Program-made: the position numbers and the translations under genes
In this document: piece by piece, positions 51,078 through 59,909 of the stretch
Layout of the letters: each line of letters starts with the position of its first letter
Numbering within the stretch: position 1 is the stretch's first letter
Source: DASSQJ01 sp963730165
Lineage (GTDB): Bacteria; Actinomycetota; Actinomycetes; Actinomycetales; Dermatophilaceae
DNA length: 64,000 nt
Direction: 5' to 3'
Assembly: GCA_963730165.1 (NCBI GenBank)
Contig: CAVSQS010000001.1
Location: 372,001-436,000 of the forward strand
The notes under the pieces: generated by a model
Database searches by the model: none
What the model saw: the letters and a program-made list of their open reading frames with translations, nothing else
Told to the model about the DNA's origin: nothing

Positions 51078-52730
51078 GTGCGGACCCACCTCGTGACGAA
51101 CCAGGTCCCGCCGGTGCCCCAGCGGGACGTCCTCGCCTCCGACCCGGCCCTCGTGGAGGCGGTGAGCCGCTGGGTCGAGCCCGCCGACGCGGACGGAGCG
51201 CAGGCCCTGCACGAGCTCGGCCGGCTGGCCGGGAGCCCGGAGCCCGCGCAGTGGGCCGACCAGGCCGAGCGGGTGCCCCCGCTGCTGCGCACGCACGCGC
51301 CCACCGGCGAACGCCTCGACGAGGTGGAGTACCACCCCGCCTACCACCGCCTCATGGAGGCGGCGGTCGGTCACGGGCTGACCGCCGAGGCGTGGACCCG
51401 GCCGGAGGGGTCGGGCGCGCACGCCCGGCGCGCCGCCGGCTTCATCGTGTGGTCCCAGGTCGAGGCCGGCCACCTGTGCCCGGTCTCGATGACCTACGCC
51501 GCGGCTCCCGCGCTCGCCCGGGCCCCGGAGGTCGCCTCCGGATGGCTGCCGGGCCTCGCGTCGCGCTCCTACGACCCCGTGCTGCGCCCCCACGCCGACA
51601 AGCCGGGCCTGACCCTCGGCATGGGGATGACCGAGAAGCAGGGCGGCTCCGACGTCCGGGCCAACACCACCCGCGCGGTCACCGCCCCGGGGGGCCCGCT
51701 CGTCGGCGAGACCTACCGGCTCACCGGCCACAAGTGGTTCTGCTCGGCCCCGATGAGCGACGGCTTCCTCGTGCTGGCCCAGACCGACGCCGGGATCGGC
51801 TGCTTCCTCCTCCCCCGCGTCCTCGACGACGGAACGCGCAACGACATCCGTGTCCAGCGCCTCAAGGACAAGCTGGGGAACCGCTCGAACGCCTCCTCGG
51901 AGATCGAGCTTGACGGCGCCTGGGCGACCAGGGTGGGTGAGGAGGGTCGCGGCATCCGGACCATCATCGACATGGTCGCCTCCACCCGGCTCGACTGCGT
52001 CCTCGGCTCGACCGCGACGATGCGTGCCGCGCTCGTGCGGGCCGTGCACCACACGCGCCACCGGTCCGCGTTCGGCACGCTGCTCGTCGACCAGCCGCTG
52101 ATGCGCAACGTCCTCGCCGACCTCGCCCTCGAGGCGGAGGCGGCGACGGTGCTTGCGATGCGCCTCGCCCACGCCGTCGACGCTGGTGAGACCGAGTTCG
52201 TGCGGCTCGGGGTCGCGCTCGGCAAGTTCTGGGTGTGCAAGCGGACCGCGCCGATGGTGGCCGAGGCGCTGGAGTGCCTCGGGGGCAACGGCTACGTCGA
52301 GGAGAACGGCCTGGCCCGCCTGTACCGGGAGGCTCCGCTCAACTCCATCTGGGAGGGGTCCGGCAACGTCAACGCCCTCGACGTGCTGCGGGCCCTCAGC
52401 CGGGAGCCGGCCTCCCTCGCCGCCCTCGGCAAGGAGCTCGCGCTGGCGCGTGGCCACGACGCCGCGCTCGACGTCGCCATCGACGCGTGCGAGGAGGCCG
52501 GAACGGAGGCTCTCGACCCGTCGGCACCCTGGGGTGCTCGCCGGCTCGTCGAGCGGATGGCGGTGACCCTCCAGGCGAGCCTGCTCGTGCGCCACTCCCC
52601 CGGTCCGGTCGCGGATGCCTTCGTCGCGAGCCGGCTGCGGGGTGAGCACGGCGCGACCTTCGGCACGCTCGGCCCCGGGGTCGGAGCCGGAGCGGTCGAC
52701 CTCCTGCTCGAGCGCGCGCTCGCCGTCTGA
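51078..52730 (+). CDS. aidB: AidB-like acyl-CoA dehydrogenase
   Basis: This 550-residue flavoprotein is longer than a standard acyl-CoA dehydrogenase and matches AidB. It has GMGMTEKQGGSDVRANTT (near residue 180), GHKWFCSAPMSDGF for FAD contact and ALECLGGNGYVEENG near residue 400. AidB binds DNA and protects against alkylating agents in E. coli, though its enzymatic role is uncertain. The GTG start at 51078 lies 6 nt after TAGGCT. It is transcribed alone, divergent from the YihY gene. Confidence 0.88.
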   Translation: MRTHLVTNQVPPVPQRDVLASDPALVEAVSRWVEPADADGAQALHELGRLAGSPEPAQWADQAERVPPLLRTHAPTGERLDEVEYHPAYHRLMEAAVGHGLTAEAWTRPEGSGAHARRAAGFIVWSQVEAGHLCPVSMTYAAAPALARAPEVASGWLPGLASRSYDPVLRPHADKPGLTLGMGMTEKQGGSDVRANTTRAVTAPGGPLVGETYRLTGHKWFCSAPMSDGFLVLAQTDAGIGCFLLPRVLDDGTRNDIRVQRLKDKLGNRSNASSEIELDGAWATRVGEEGRGIRTIIDMVASTRLDCVLGSTATMRAALVRAVHHTRHRSAFGTLLVDQPLMRNVLADLALEAEAATVLAMRLAHAVDAGETEFVRLGVALGKFWVCKRTAPMVAEALECLGGNGYVEENGLARLYREAPLNSIWEGSGNVNALDVLRALSREPASLAALGKELALARGHDAALDVAIDACEEAGTEALDPSAPWGARRLVERMAVTLQASLLVRHSPGPVADAFVASRLRGEHGATFGTLGPGVGAGAVDLLLERALAV

Positions 52731-52781
52731 GCCCGTCCGGCGGCCCCACGGCCGTCGACGACGATCTCGACCGGTGGCCGG

Positions 52782-53879
52782 TCAGGGGGTCGCGGCCAGC
52801 CGGGCCTTCTCGGCCTCGACGTCGAAGTCGGCCTCCGGCCAGAGGGGGTTCATCGCCTCGAGATGCTCGAGGAGCAGGTTGGTCACGGCGAGCCGCGCGT
52901 ACCACTTCCGGTCGGCGGGCACGACGTGCCACGGCGCGGCCTCGGTGGAGCACTTCGCCAGCGCGACCTCGTAGGCCTCCATGTACTCGTCCCAGCGGCC
53001 TCGCTCGTCGACGTCCGCCGGGTTGTACTTCCAGTGCTTGTCGCGACGCTCCAGCCGCTCGGCGAGGCGCGCCTTCTGCTCCCCGCTCGACACGTGCAGC
53101 GTCACCTTGACGACCGTTGTCCCCGACTCCACCACCCCTGCCTCGAACCGGTTGATCTGGGCGTAGCGCCGCGACCACGTCGCCCGCGGCACGAGGTCGT
53201 GGACGCGCACGATGAGCACGTCCTCGTAGTGGGAACGGTCGAAGACGCCGATCTGACCCGCACGGGGCAGCGCGCGGCGGATGCGCCAGAGGAAGGGGTG
53301 CTCCTTCTCCTCGGCCGTCGGGGCCTTGAAGGAGGTGATGTCGACCCCCTGCGGGTCGACCGACCCCACGACGTGGCGCATGATGCCGCCCTTGCCGGCC
53401 GTGTCCATGCCCTGGATGACGAGCAGGACCGCGCGGGTCCCACCGGCCTGCGACTCCGCGTAGAGACGCTCCTGGAGGTCCCCGAGCCGAGCCTGGAGGT
53501 CGACCATGACGTCCTTGCCGTCCTGCTTGCCCCCGTCGAAGCCCGGCGTCGACCGCGGGTCGATCGCCGACAGGTCGACGTCCGCGCCCACCCGGAGCAG
53601 CTGTGACCAGCTCGTCGTCTCGACGGCCTCGTCGCGGCGCGCCTGCTCCGCCTCGGCCTTGGCCTCGGCCGCCTTCTCCTTCGCCTTGCCGCGCAGCTCC
53701 TCGTCGGTGTAGCCCGACTCAGCGGCCTTCGACGCCTTACCGGCCTTCTCGGCCTTGCCAGCCTTGCCAGCCTTGTCGGCCTTGGTGGCCTTGCCAGCCT
53801 GGTCGGCCTTGGTGGCCTTGCCGGCCTTCGTCGCCTTGCCGGCCTTGGTGGCCTTCCCGGACTTCTTCCCCTTGCCCAT
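52782..53879 (-). CDS. ppk2: Polyphosphate kinase 2 with a lysine-repeat N-terminus
   Basis: This 365-residue protein has a PPK2 catalytic domain with Walker A IQGMDTAGKGGIM (near residue 158), IGVFDRSHYEDVLIVRV as Walker B, and the lid RDKHWKYNPADV. It moves phosphate between polyphosphate and nucleoside mono- or diphosphates. The first 55 residues are unusual: repeated GKATKA and GKAEKA units, then an E/K helix. The DNA is a tandem of GCCTTGCCGGCC-type units (53740-53870). Histone-H1-like tails of this type bind nucleic acid or polyphosphate. The start is the ATG at 53879; no ribosome site is obvious. Confidence 0.9.
   Translation of the reverse strand: MGKGKKSGKATKAGKATKAGKATKADQAGKATKADKAGKAGKAEKAGKASKAAESGYTDEELRGKAKEKAAEAKAEAEQARRDEAVETTSWSQLLRVGADVDLSAIDPRSTPGFDGGKQDGKDVMVDLQARLGDLQERLYAESQAGGTRAVLLVIQGMDTAGKGGIMRHVVGSVDPQGVDITSFKAPTAEEKEHPFLWRIRRALPRAGQIGVFDRSHYEDVLIVRVHDLVPRATWSRRYAQINRFEAGVVESGTTVVKVTLHVSSGEQKARLAERLERRDKHWKYNPADVDERGRWDEYMEAYEVALAKCSTEAAPWHVVPADRKWYARLAVTNLLLEHLEAMNPLWPEADFDVEAEKARLAATP
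53740..53870. repeat. Tandem repeats encoding the GKATKA tail
   Basis: Imperfect copies of a unit of 18-24 bp (GCCTTGGTGGCCTTGCCGGC and variants) run through the 5' end of the PPK2 gene. Unit number could vary between strains. Confidence 0.7.
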
Positions 53880-53918
53880 CTCTGCATCCAACCAGAGGAC
53901 GGATGGGACACTGCGGCA

Positions 53919-54668
53919 ATGCGCGTGCTCATCGACCCACGGCGGCCCTCGCGGCCCGGTTCGCGGGTGAAGGCCGGCGACCTCGAGGAGCTCTACGCCT
54001 TCCCCCGGCGCGGCACCTGGGTGCGGGCGAACATGGTGAGCACGCTCGACGGTGCCGCGGCCGGTGCCGACGGTCGCAGCGGCTCGGTCAACACCCCCGC
54101 CGACAACCGTGTGTTCTCCCTCCAGCGTGACCTCGCCGACGTCGTGCTGGTCGGCGCGGGGACCGTCCGCGCCGAGGGCTACCGCCGCCTGGAGCCGACG
54201 CGCCGGGCCCGGATCCCGGCGAGCCTGGCCGTGGTGACCCGCAGCGGCCGAGTCCCGGAGAACATCCGCAGAGGAACCGCGGGGCGCGGGCCGGCCCTCC
54301 TCGTCACGTGCGCCGCGGCCGGCACGCGGGCGCTCGAGCGGGCCCGGACGGTGCTCGGCGACGACGCGGTGATCGTCTGCGGCGAGGAGGCCGTGGACCT
54401 GCGGGCCGCGCTCGACGAGCTGTCGCTGCGCCGGCTGCGCCGGGTCATGCTCGAGGGGGGCCCCTCCCTGCTCAGCGCCGCCCTCGAGGCGGACGTCGTC
54501 GACGAGCTCGCGCTCACCGTGTCGCCGACCCTCGTCGGGGGTGACGCACCCCGTATCACGAGCGGGCCCGTGCTGAGCGGCGCCCACGGCATCCCCGCCC
54601 GTCCGCACCTGCTGCTGGAGGAGGCCGGGACGCTCCTCGGCCTCTGGCGCTTCCACCGCGCGCGCTAG
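53919..54668 (+). CDS. RibD C-terminal/dihydrofolate-reductase-like protein
   Basis: This 249-residue protein matches the RibD reductase domain: RANMVSTLDGAAAG for the nucleotide-side loop, ADVVLVGAGTVRAEGY and VMLEGGPSLLSAAL (near residue 180), which contacts NADPH. It lacks the deaminase half, so it is a reductase-only member, often called pyrimidine reductase family protein. It may act in riboflavin or related pterin chemistry, but no rib genes are adjacent. GACACT 6 nt before the ATG could be a weak leaderless -10. Confidence 0.82.
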   Translation: MRVLIDPRRPSRPGSRVKAGDLEELYAFPRRGTWVRANMVSTLDGAAAGADGRSGSVNTPADNRVFSLQRDLADVVLVGAGTVRAEGYRRLEPTRRARIPASLAVVTRSGRVPENIRRGTAGRGPALLVTCAAAGTRALERARTVLGDDAVIVCGEEAVDLRAALDELSLRRLRRVMLEGGPSLLSAALEADVVDELALTVSPTLVGGDAPRITSGPVLSGAHGIPARPHLLLEEAGTLLGLWRFHRAR

Positions 54669-54676
54669 CTGGTCGG

Positions 54677-55855
54677 TCAGCGGGTGTAGTCGCGGACCAG
54701 CCCCTCCCATCGGTCCGGGTCGGTGTTCCACTCCTTGCAGTGCCGCGCGACGTCCCACTCGACGATGGTCACGAGGTCGGGGCGAGCCTGCGCGAGCTCC
54801 CGGGACGGGCCGACCGGGACGAACTCGTCGTCGGCGGAGTGGATGAGCAGGATGCGGTGGTGCAGCTCCTCGGCCCGGCTCACCCAGTCGGTGAGGGCGA
54901 GGTCGACCCGCTCGTGGACCCCGACGATCCGGTGCCCCCAGCGCTGGTTCATCATCGCTCGGGCCAGGGTTCCGACGAACGGGGGCAGGTGGTGCTCGCG
55001 GGCGTGGTGCGCGAGGACGTCGCCCCAGTCGATGACCGGCGCGTCGAGCAGCACGCGCGAGACGACAGGGGCGTGCCCGGACCGGTCGAGCAGCTGGAGC
55101 ACGATCGCGCCGCCCATCGACCAGCCCGCGAGGAGGACCTCGCGGGCACCGCGGGCGAGCGCGTACCCGATCGCCGAGTCGACGTCGCGCCATTCGGACA
55201 GCCCGAGCGCGTAGCGGCCGTCCGGACCCGCCGGGACGCCCTCGTCGTTGCGGTAGGTCGGGACGAGGCAGGTCCAGCCGGTCTCGTGGAGCGGGCGCAC
55301 GGCGCGGACCGCCTCCTCGCGGCCGGCCCCCCGCCCGTGGACCAGGACGGCCCAGCGCTCACCCGTGCCGCCGGGGGCGGGGACGACCCAGGCCGGCATC
55401 GGCCCGAGCTCGCCGTCGTAGACGACGCGCTCGGTCGGCAGGCCGAGGCTCTCGTCCGGGGGCGCCCCGAAGTAGTACTGGTTCCACCGCGCGCCGCCGG
55501 GAGCGAGGTACCCGCGGTCGACGGCGACCAGCTCGCGCTCCACGAGCCCCTGGTCCGGGTCGAGCCCGACGACGTCGCCGAGGCGCACGTGCCCGTGGCC
55601 GCCGTCGATCCACAGCCCGTAGCGGCCGGGGACGACGGTCTCGACGCTGGCCTCGAGCGTGACGGTGTGCTCCCCCACGGCCCGGATGACGACGTCGTCG
55701 GGCTTGCGCCGGTCGGGGGTGAGGACCTTGCGGGCGAAGTACGCGGCCGCGGCGAGCGACCCCGCGCCCGAGGCCACCGCCGTCGTGGCCCCGACAGCGG
55801 CACCGGCCACGACCGCACGCTTCGCCCGGCGCCCCGTGCCGGACGGAGCCGTCAC
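54677..55855 (-). CDS. Alpha/beta hydrolase with N-terminal membrane segment
   Basis: This 392-residue protein has a hydrophobic N-terminal segment (about residues 14-45) and an alpha/beta hydrolase domain with HGRGAGREE as the oxyanion loop and GWSMGG near residue 246 as nucleophile elbow. Asp in IHSADDEFVP and His in DVARHCKEW complete the triad. It is probably membrane-associated; its ester or peptide substrate is unknown. The GTG start overlaps the LigD stop (GTGA at 55852-55855), so it is translationally coupled to the DNA repair gene. Confidence 0.82.
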   Translation of the reverse strand: MTAPSGTGRRAKRAVVAGAAVGATTAVASGAGSLAAAAYFARKVLTPDRRKPDDVVIRAVGEHTVTLEASVETVVPGRYGLWIDGGHGHVRLGDVVGLDPDQGLVERELVAVDRGYLAPGGARWNQYYFGAPPDESLGLPTERVVYDGELGPMPAWVVPAPGGTGERWAVLVHGRGAGREEAVRAVRPLHETGWTCLVPTYRNDEGVPAGPDGRYALGLSEWRDVDSAIGYALARGAREVLLAGWSMGGAIVLQLLDRSGHAPVVSRVLLDAPVIDWGDVLAHHAREHHLPPFVGTLARAMMNQRWGHRIVGVHERVDLALTDWVSRAEELHHRILLIHSADDEFVPVGPSRELAQARPDLVTIVEWDVARHCKEWNTDPDRWEGLVRDYTR

Positions 55856-58014
55856 GGCATCCCCCCGTCGAGGACGGCGGACAGGTCGTAGGAGACCGGC
55901 TCGTCGAGCTGGTCGTAGGTGCAGTCGGCAGGGTCCTTGTCGGGACGCCACCGCACGAACTGCGCGGTGTGGCGGAAGCGCTGACCCTCCATGTGGTCGT
56001 AGCGCACCTCGACGACGCGCTCGGGCCGCAGCGGGGTGAACGAGAGGTCCTTTCCCGCCGCCCAGCGGCTACCGGCAGCGGCCCGGGGCGTCCGGGTGCC
56101 CTCCTCCTGCCTCGCCCAGGCCCACGGGTGGTCCTCGAACTCGGTGACGAGCGGCTGGAGCTCCTCGAACAGCTCGGCGCGGCGCGCCATCGGGAAGGCC
56201 CCGATGACCCCCACCGAGACGAGGACCCCCGCGTCGTCGAGGATGCCGAGGAGCAGGGAGCCGATGGCGTGCGGGCCGGACTTGTGGGTGCGGTAGCCGG
56301 CGACGACGCAGTCGGCCGTCCGCTCGTGCTTGATCTTGGCCATCGTGCGCCTGTCGGGCTCGTAGGGTCCGTCGAGCGCCTTGGCGACGAGCCCGTCGAG
56401 GCCCGCGCCCTCGAACTCGGTGAACCACCGTGCGGCCGTGTCGCGGTCGGTCGTCGCCGGGGTGAGGTGCACCGGCGGCCGGGCCTGCGCGAGCGCCTCC
56501 TCGAGGAGGCGGCGCCGCTCGGCGAACGGGCGGCCGGTGAGGTCCTCGTCCCCGAGGGCGAGCAGGTCGAAGGCGACGAAGCTCGCCGGTGTCTCGGCCG
56601 ACAGCTTCCGCACCCGGCTCGCCGCGGGGTGGATCCGCTGGCTCAGCAGGTCGAAGTCGAGGCGGTCCTCGCCCGGCCGGACGACGACGATCTCGCCGTC
56701 GACGACGCACCGTTCCGGAAGGCTGGCCACGGCTGCCTCCACGAGCTCGGGGAAGTAGCGCGTCATCGGCTTCTCGTTGCGGCTGCCGATCTCGACCCGG
56801 TCCCCGGAGCGGAAGACGATCGACCGGAACCCGTCCCACTTCGGCTCGAAGCTGACGTCCTGACCGTCGAGGGCGCCGATCCCCTTGACGGCCCTGGCGA
56901 GCATCGGCGACACGGGCGGCACGACCGGCATCCCCCACTCGGCGCGGCGCGCAGCGTCGCGGTCGGCCTTGGGCGCCATGTACTCGTCGTCGGCCTTGTC
57001 CCGGCGCCGTTTGCTCGGCTGCACCCGGGGCGGCTCCCCTGGCATCTTCGGGTAGTCGGGGGGGAAGTTCTTCTCGCCGAGGCCGCGCTCCTCGACGTCG
57101 CGCTCCCAGAGGGCGATCGCGCGGGCCACCTCGCCTTCGGCGGCACCGAGGCCGGCCCAGGCGTCACCGCGGTCCTCGAGGACGTCGGGGACGGTGAGCA
57201 CGGTGAAGTCGCCCGGGGCGACCGTGGGCAGCTCCTCCCAGGTGACCGGCATCGACACCGGGGCGCCCGGCAGCGGGCGAGGGCTGTACGCGGAGGCGAT
57301 CGTGCGGTCGCGGCAGGCCTGGTTGAAGTCGACGAAGACCCGCTCGCCACGCTCCTCCTTCCACCACGACGCCGTGACGAGCTCGGGGAGGCGCCGCTCG
57401 AGCTCGCGGGCGATGCCGATGACACCGTGGCGCACGTCGAGGAACTCGTGGGTCGGCGCGATCCGCGCGTAGACGTGGATGCCGCGGTTGCCGCTCGTCT
57501 TCGCCCAGGCCGTGAGACCGACCTCGGCCATGAGCTCCCGCAGGGCCAGGGCGGCCTCGACGGTGTCGGAGAAGGTCCGGCCCGGCTGCGGGTCGAGGTC
57601 GATGCGCAGCTCGTCGGGGTTGTCGTTGTCGGCGGTGCGGACCGGCCACGGGTGGAAGGTCACCGTGTTCATCTGCACGGCCCAGACCGCGGTCGCGACC
57701 TCGTCGACGACGATCTGGTCATGACGTCGCCCGCTCGGGTAGCGGCAGCGCGTGGTGCGCACCCACTCGGGCAGCCCGGCCGGGGGGTTCTTCTGGTAGA
57801 ACTCCTCGCCCTCGATGCCGTCGGGAAAGCGCTGGAGGGTGACCGGACGGTCGCCGATGTGGGTGACGAGGCAGTCGCCGACCGCGCTGACGTAGGCGGC
57901 GAGGTCGCCCTTGGTGATGCCGTCGGCGGGCCACATGACGCGGTCCGGGCTCGTCAGGCGGACCTCTCGGACCCCGTGCGGCCCCTCGACCTCGACGATC
58001 TGCGCATCCGGCAT
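55852..58014 (-). CDS. ligD: LigD-type DNA ligase with polymerase domain
   Basis: This 720-residue protein has an N-terminal LigD polymerase/primase domain (about 1-290) with FYQKNPPAGLPEW, the DLDP metal motif near residue 140 and GNRGIHVYARI. A linker follows, then an ATP-dependent ligase (about 370-720) with FEPKWDGFRS, the adenylated lysine near 390, DGEIVV and an OB-fold. It joins DNA ends in non-homologous end joining with Ku. The 3'-phosphoesterase domain of mycobacterial LigD is not present, and no ku gene lies in the window. TAGGCT 6 nt before the ATG suggests a leaderless mRNA. Confidence 0.92.
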   Translation of the reverse strand: MPDAQIVEVEGPHGVREVRLTSPDRVMWPADGITKGDLAAYVSAVGDCLVTHIGDRPVTLQRFPDGIEGEEFYQKNPPAGLPEWVRTTRCRYPSGRRHDQIVVDEVATAVWAVQMNTVTFHPWPVRTADNDNPDELRIDLDPQPGRTFSDTVEAALALRELMAEVGLTAWAKTSGNRGIHVYARIAPTHEFLDVRHGVIGIARELERRLPELVTASWWKEERGERVFVDFNQACRDRTIASAYSPRPLPGAPVSMPVTWEELPTVAPGDFTVLTVPDVLEDRGDAWAGLGAAEGEVARAIALWERDVEERGLGEKNFPPDYPKMPGEPPRVQPSKRRRDKADDEYMAPKADRDAARRAEWGMPVVPPVSPMLARAVKGIGALDGQDVSFEPKWDGFRSIVFRSGDRVEIGSRNEKPMTRYFPELVEAAVASLPERCVVDGEIVVVRPGEDRLDFDLLSQRIHPAASRVRKLSAETPASFVAFDLLALGDEDLTGRPFAERRRLLEEALAQARPPVHLTPATTDRDTAARWFTEFEGAGLDGLVAKALDGPYEPDRRTMAKIKHERTADCVVAGYRTHKSGPHAIGSLLLGILDDAGVLVSVGVIGAFPMARRAELFEELQPLVTEFEDHPWAWARQEEGTRTPRAAAGSRWAAGKDLSFTPLRPERVVEVRYDHMEGQRFRHTAQFVRWRPDKDPADCTYDQLDEPVSYDLSAVLDGGMP

Positions 58015-58020
58015 GTCGCG

Positions 58021-58026
58021 AGCCTA
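58021..58026 (-). promoter_or_regulatory. -10 TAGGCT of the ligD transcript
   Basis: On the minus strand TAGGCT ends 6 nt before the ATG at 58014, the leaderless geometry. Confidence 0.5.
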
Positions 58027-58116
58027 CTGAGCACGGCAGACGGTCGGTGAGGTGACGCAGTCCTTTCGGCCGGCGGCCCCGGGAACCATCGGCGACGCCG
58101 CGCTGTTGGGCAGGAC

Positions 58117-58560
58117 ATGGCCATGACACCGAGCAACCGCGACTACACCGTCCAGCGCAGCGAGCGGGAGTGGCGCGAGGCCCTCTCGCCCCAGGAGTTC
58201 CACGTGCTGCGCGAGGCCGGGACGGAGCGTCCGTTCACCGGCGAGTACACCGACAGCAAGGCGGTCGGGGTCTACGCGTGCCGGGCCTGTGGCGCCGAGC
58301 TGTTCAGGTCCGACACCAAGTTCGAGAGCCACTGCGGCTGGCCGTCCTTCTACAGCCCCCTCGCCGGCGACTCGGTCGAGTACCTCGAGGACCGCTCCCT
58401 GCCCGGACGCCCGCGCGTGGAGGTGCGGTGCGCCTCGTGCGGCAGCCACCTCGGACACGTCTTCGAGGGCGAGGGCTACGACACCCCCACCGACCAGCGC
58501 TACTGCATCAACTCCATCAGCCTGACGCTGCGCCCCGCCGGCGAGGCCCCCACCCCCTGA
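58117..58560 (+). CDS. msrB: Peptide methionine (R)-S-oxide reductase
   Basis: This 147-residue protein has two zinc CxxC pairs (YACRACGAELF and VRCASCGSHLGHVF), GWPSF and the catalytic cysteine in RYCINSISL near residue 129. It reduces the R form of methionine sulfoxide in proteins with thioredoxin. It starts with ATG at 58117, with a second ATG 6 nt later. It is transcribed alone and ends before a composite palindromic repeat. Confidence 0.95.
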   Translation: MAMTPSNRDYTVQRSEREWREALSPQEFHVLREAGTERPFTGEYTDSKAVGVYACRACGAELFRSDTKFESHCGWPSFYSPLAGDSVEYLEDRSLPGRPRVEVRCASCGSHLGHVFEGEGYDTPTDQRYCINSISLTLRPAGEAPTP

Positions 58561-58568
58561 CGACAGGG

Positions 58569-58636
58569 TCCGGCTTATCGGGTGACCCGGATAAACCGGA
58601 CGTGTGCCCCGGAAGACTTCCGGGGCACACGTCCGG
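58569..58636. repeat. Composite palindromic repeat, copy A
   Basis: Two palindromes are joined. The first has TCCGG-TTATC-GGGT arms pairing imperfectly with ACCCGGATAA-CCGGA. The second is a perfect 20-bp hairpin, CCGGACGTGTGCCCCGGAAG with its complement, around a single A. The same modules occur inverted at 59732-59828, on the other side of the nuclease-like gene. It can also serve as the msrB terminator. Confidence 0.7.
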
Positions 58637-58708
58637 TTACCCGGGTGGAGCGCTCGACGCGACTTCGGCCGCAGTCCCGGCCGGACCACCGAGCCGGACG
58701 CCGCCTGG

Positions 58709-59620
58709 TCAGGGTGACGGCTGCCGGCGCGCTTCGCGCACAGCTCCGAGCAGCCGCCGTCTCAGGGCGGCAGGCCGGGCGAGGTCCGCCCACACGACAC
58801 GCTCGAAGGTGTACCCCCTGCGGCGGACCCGATCCTCCCGCCTCTTCTCGCGCCAGAGCACCTCGGGTTCGCCGGACGTGTACTTGACCCGCCCGTCGAA
58901 CTCGAGGCAGAGGTTGGTTCCCTCGACGAGGAGGTCCACGTACGCGAAGACGCCCCCATCGTCCGCGATGGGGAACTGGGGGATGACACGCAGCCCGAGA
59001 CCGACGCAGAACAGCCGGAGACGGCTCTCGCCGACGGACTCGGACCTGCCGTCGGCCAGCGCGAGCATCGTGTCCACGCGGCTGGACCGGGGCCAGCCCG
59101 TGACGACGCGCGCAGCGCTCTCGAGCGCGGACCGTGTGAGGGCTCGGACGTTAAGGAGCCGGTCGGCCGCGACGACGCCCGTGACGTGCCCGTGGTCGAG
59201 GGTCGCCTGGACGATGGTCCCGCCCCAGACCGATCCTCCCGGCGTGACCGGACGCAGGACGTCGTGCGGCGGCCGGATGCGGCACAGCTGCGTGAGCACC
59301 TCGTGCGGCACCGGCCGCGCGATGTCGGCTCGCCAGCGGCGAGGCGCGACGACGGGGACGGAGCCCACGGCGAGCGAGGAGATCCCGACCGGCCGCGCGT
59401 CGGGGTAGAGGAGGAGCGCGGCACGCGTGTTCACCAACAGCCGCTCGGTGGGGTCGTCGGGCAGGACCGAAACCGAGTACACGGAGCGGGCAACCGACTG
59501 GAGGCCGGCCTCACTCTTCAAGCGGCGCAGGCCCCGTTCGCCGATCCCCAGTGTGCGCGCTTGAGCAGTGGTGAAGAGCCCGTCCTGGGCCCGGGCGAGC
59601 GTATCGAGTCCTGCATCCAT
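58709..59620 (-). CDS. AbiEi/DUF559-like protein with a nuclease-like C-terminus
   Basis: This 303-residue protein has an N-terminal winged-helix-like part, LDTLARAQDGLFTTAQARTLGIG, as in AbiEi-type antitoxin and transcription factor domains. The C-terminal region, FAYVDLLVEGTNLCLEFDGRVKY (read as two strands), then RRRGYTFERVVWADL, matches the DUF559/Vsr-like PD-(D/E)xK fold. Such proteins are common in actinobacteria and often strain-variable. No partner toxin lies next to it. Inverted copies of a composite palindromic repeat flank it, suggesting a mobile cassette. The ATG at 59620 begins the family N-terminus. Confidence 0.75.
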   Translation of the reverse strand: MDAGLDTLARAQDGLFTTAQARTLGIGERGLRRLKSEAGLQSVARSVYSVSVLPDDPTERLLVNTRAALLLYPDARPVGISSLAVGSVPVVAPRRWRADIARPVPHEVLTQLCRIRPPHDVLRPVTPGGSVWGGTIVQATLDHGHVTGVVAADRLLNVRALTRSALESAARVVTGWPRSSRVDTMLALADGRSESVGESRLRLFCVGLGLRVIPQFPIADDGGVFAYVDLLVEGTNLCLEFDGRVKYTSGEPEVLWREKRREDRVRRRGYTFERVVWADLARPAALRRRLLGAVREARRQPSP

Positions 59621-59731
59621 GACGGCAGTCGAGCACCCGATCCACGGCCGTGGCTTCTGAGATCTCAACCGGTGTGGACGCCGACGGCGAGCGCAGGCGC
59701 CTGTGGACAACGCCGAGGGGGTCAGCGCTCC

Positions 59732-59828
59732 CCGACAAGCCGGACCCGGCCCCGAGAAGGCTTCCCCGGCACGGGTCCGCTTTATCGGGGGACCCGACAA
59801 AGCGTTGTCGGATCACCCGATAAAGCGG
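59732..59828. repeat. Composite palindromic repeat, copy B (inverted relative to A)
   Basis: A hairpin with CGGACCCG / CGGGTCCG arms and a GAAG-CTTC head is followed by CCGCTTTATCGGG pairing with CCCGATAAAGCGG. Nested in its loop is CCGACAA-AGCG-TTGTCGG. The order of modules is that of copy A read on the opposite strand. Confidence 0.7.
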
Positions 59829-59909
59829 CCTTGGGGCGGGCGGAAGGGGGGAGGGGGCGGAGGGTCGGGGGCGGGCCTGCCCGGGATCCGCCGCCGGTCT
59901 ACGCCTCCC

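Noticed and set aside
53740..53870. CRISPR-like or satellite array
   Set aside because: The repeats are in frame within PPK2 and encode GKATKA units with no unique spacers.
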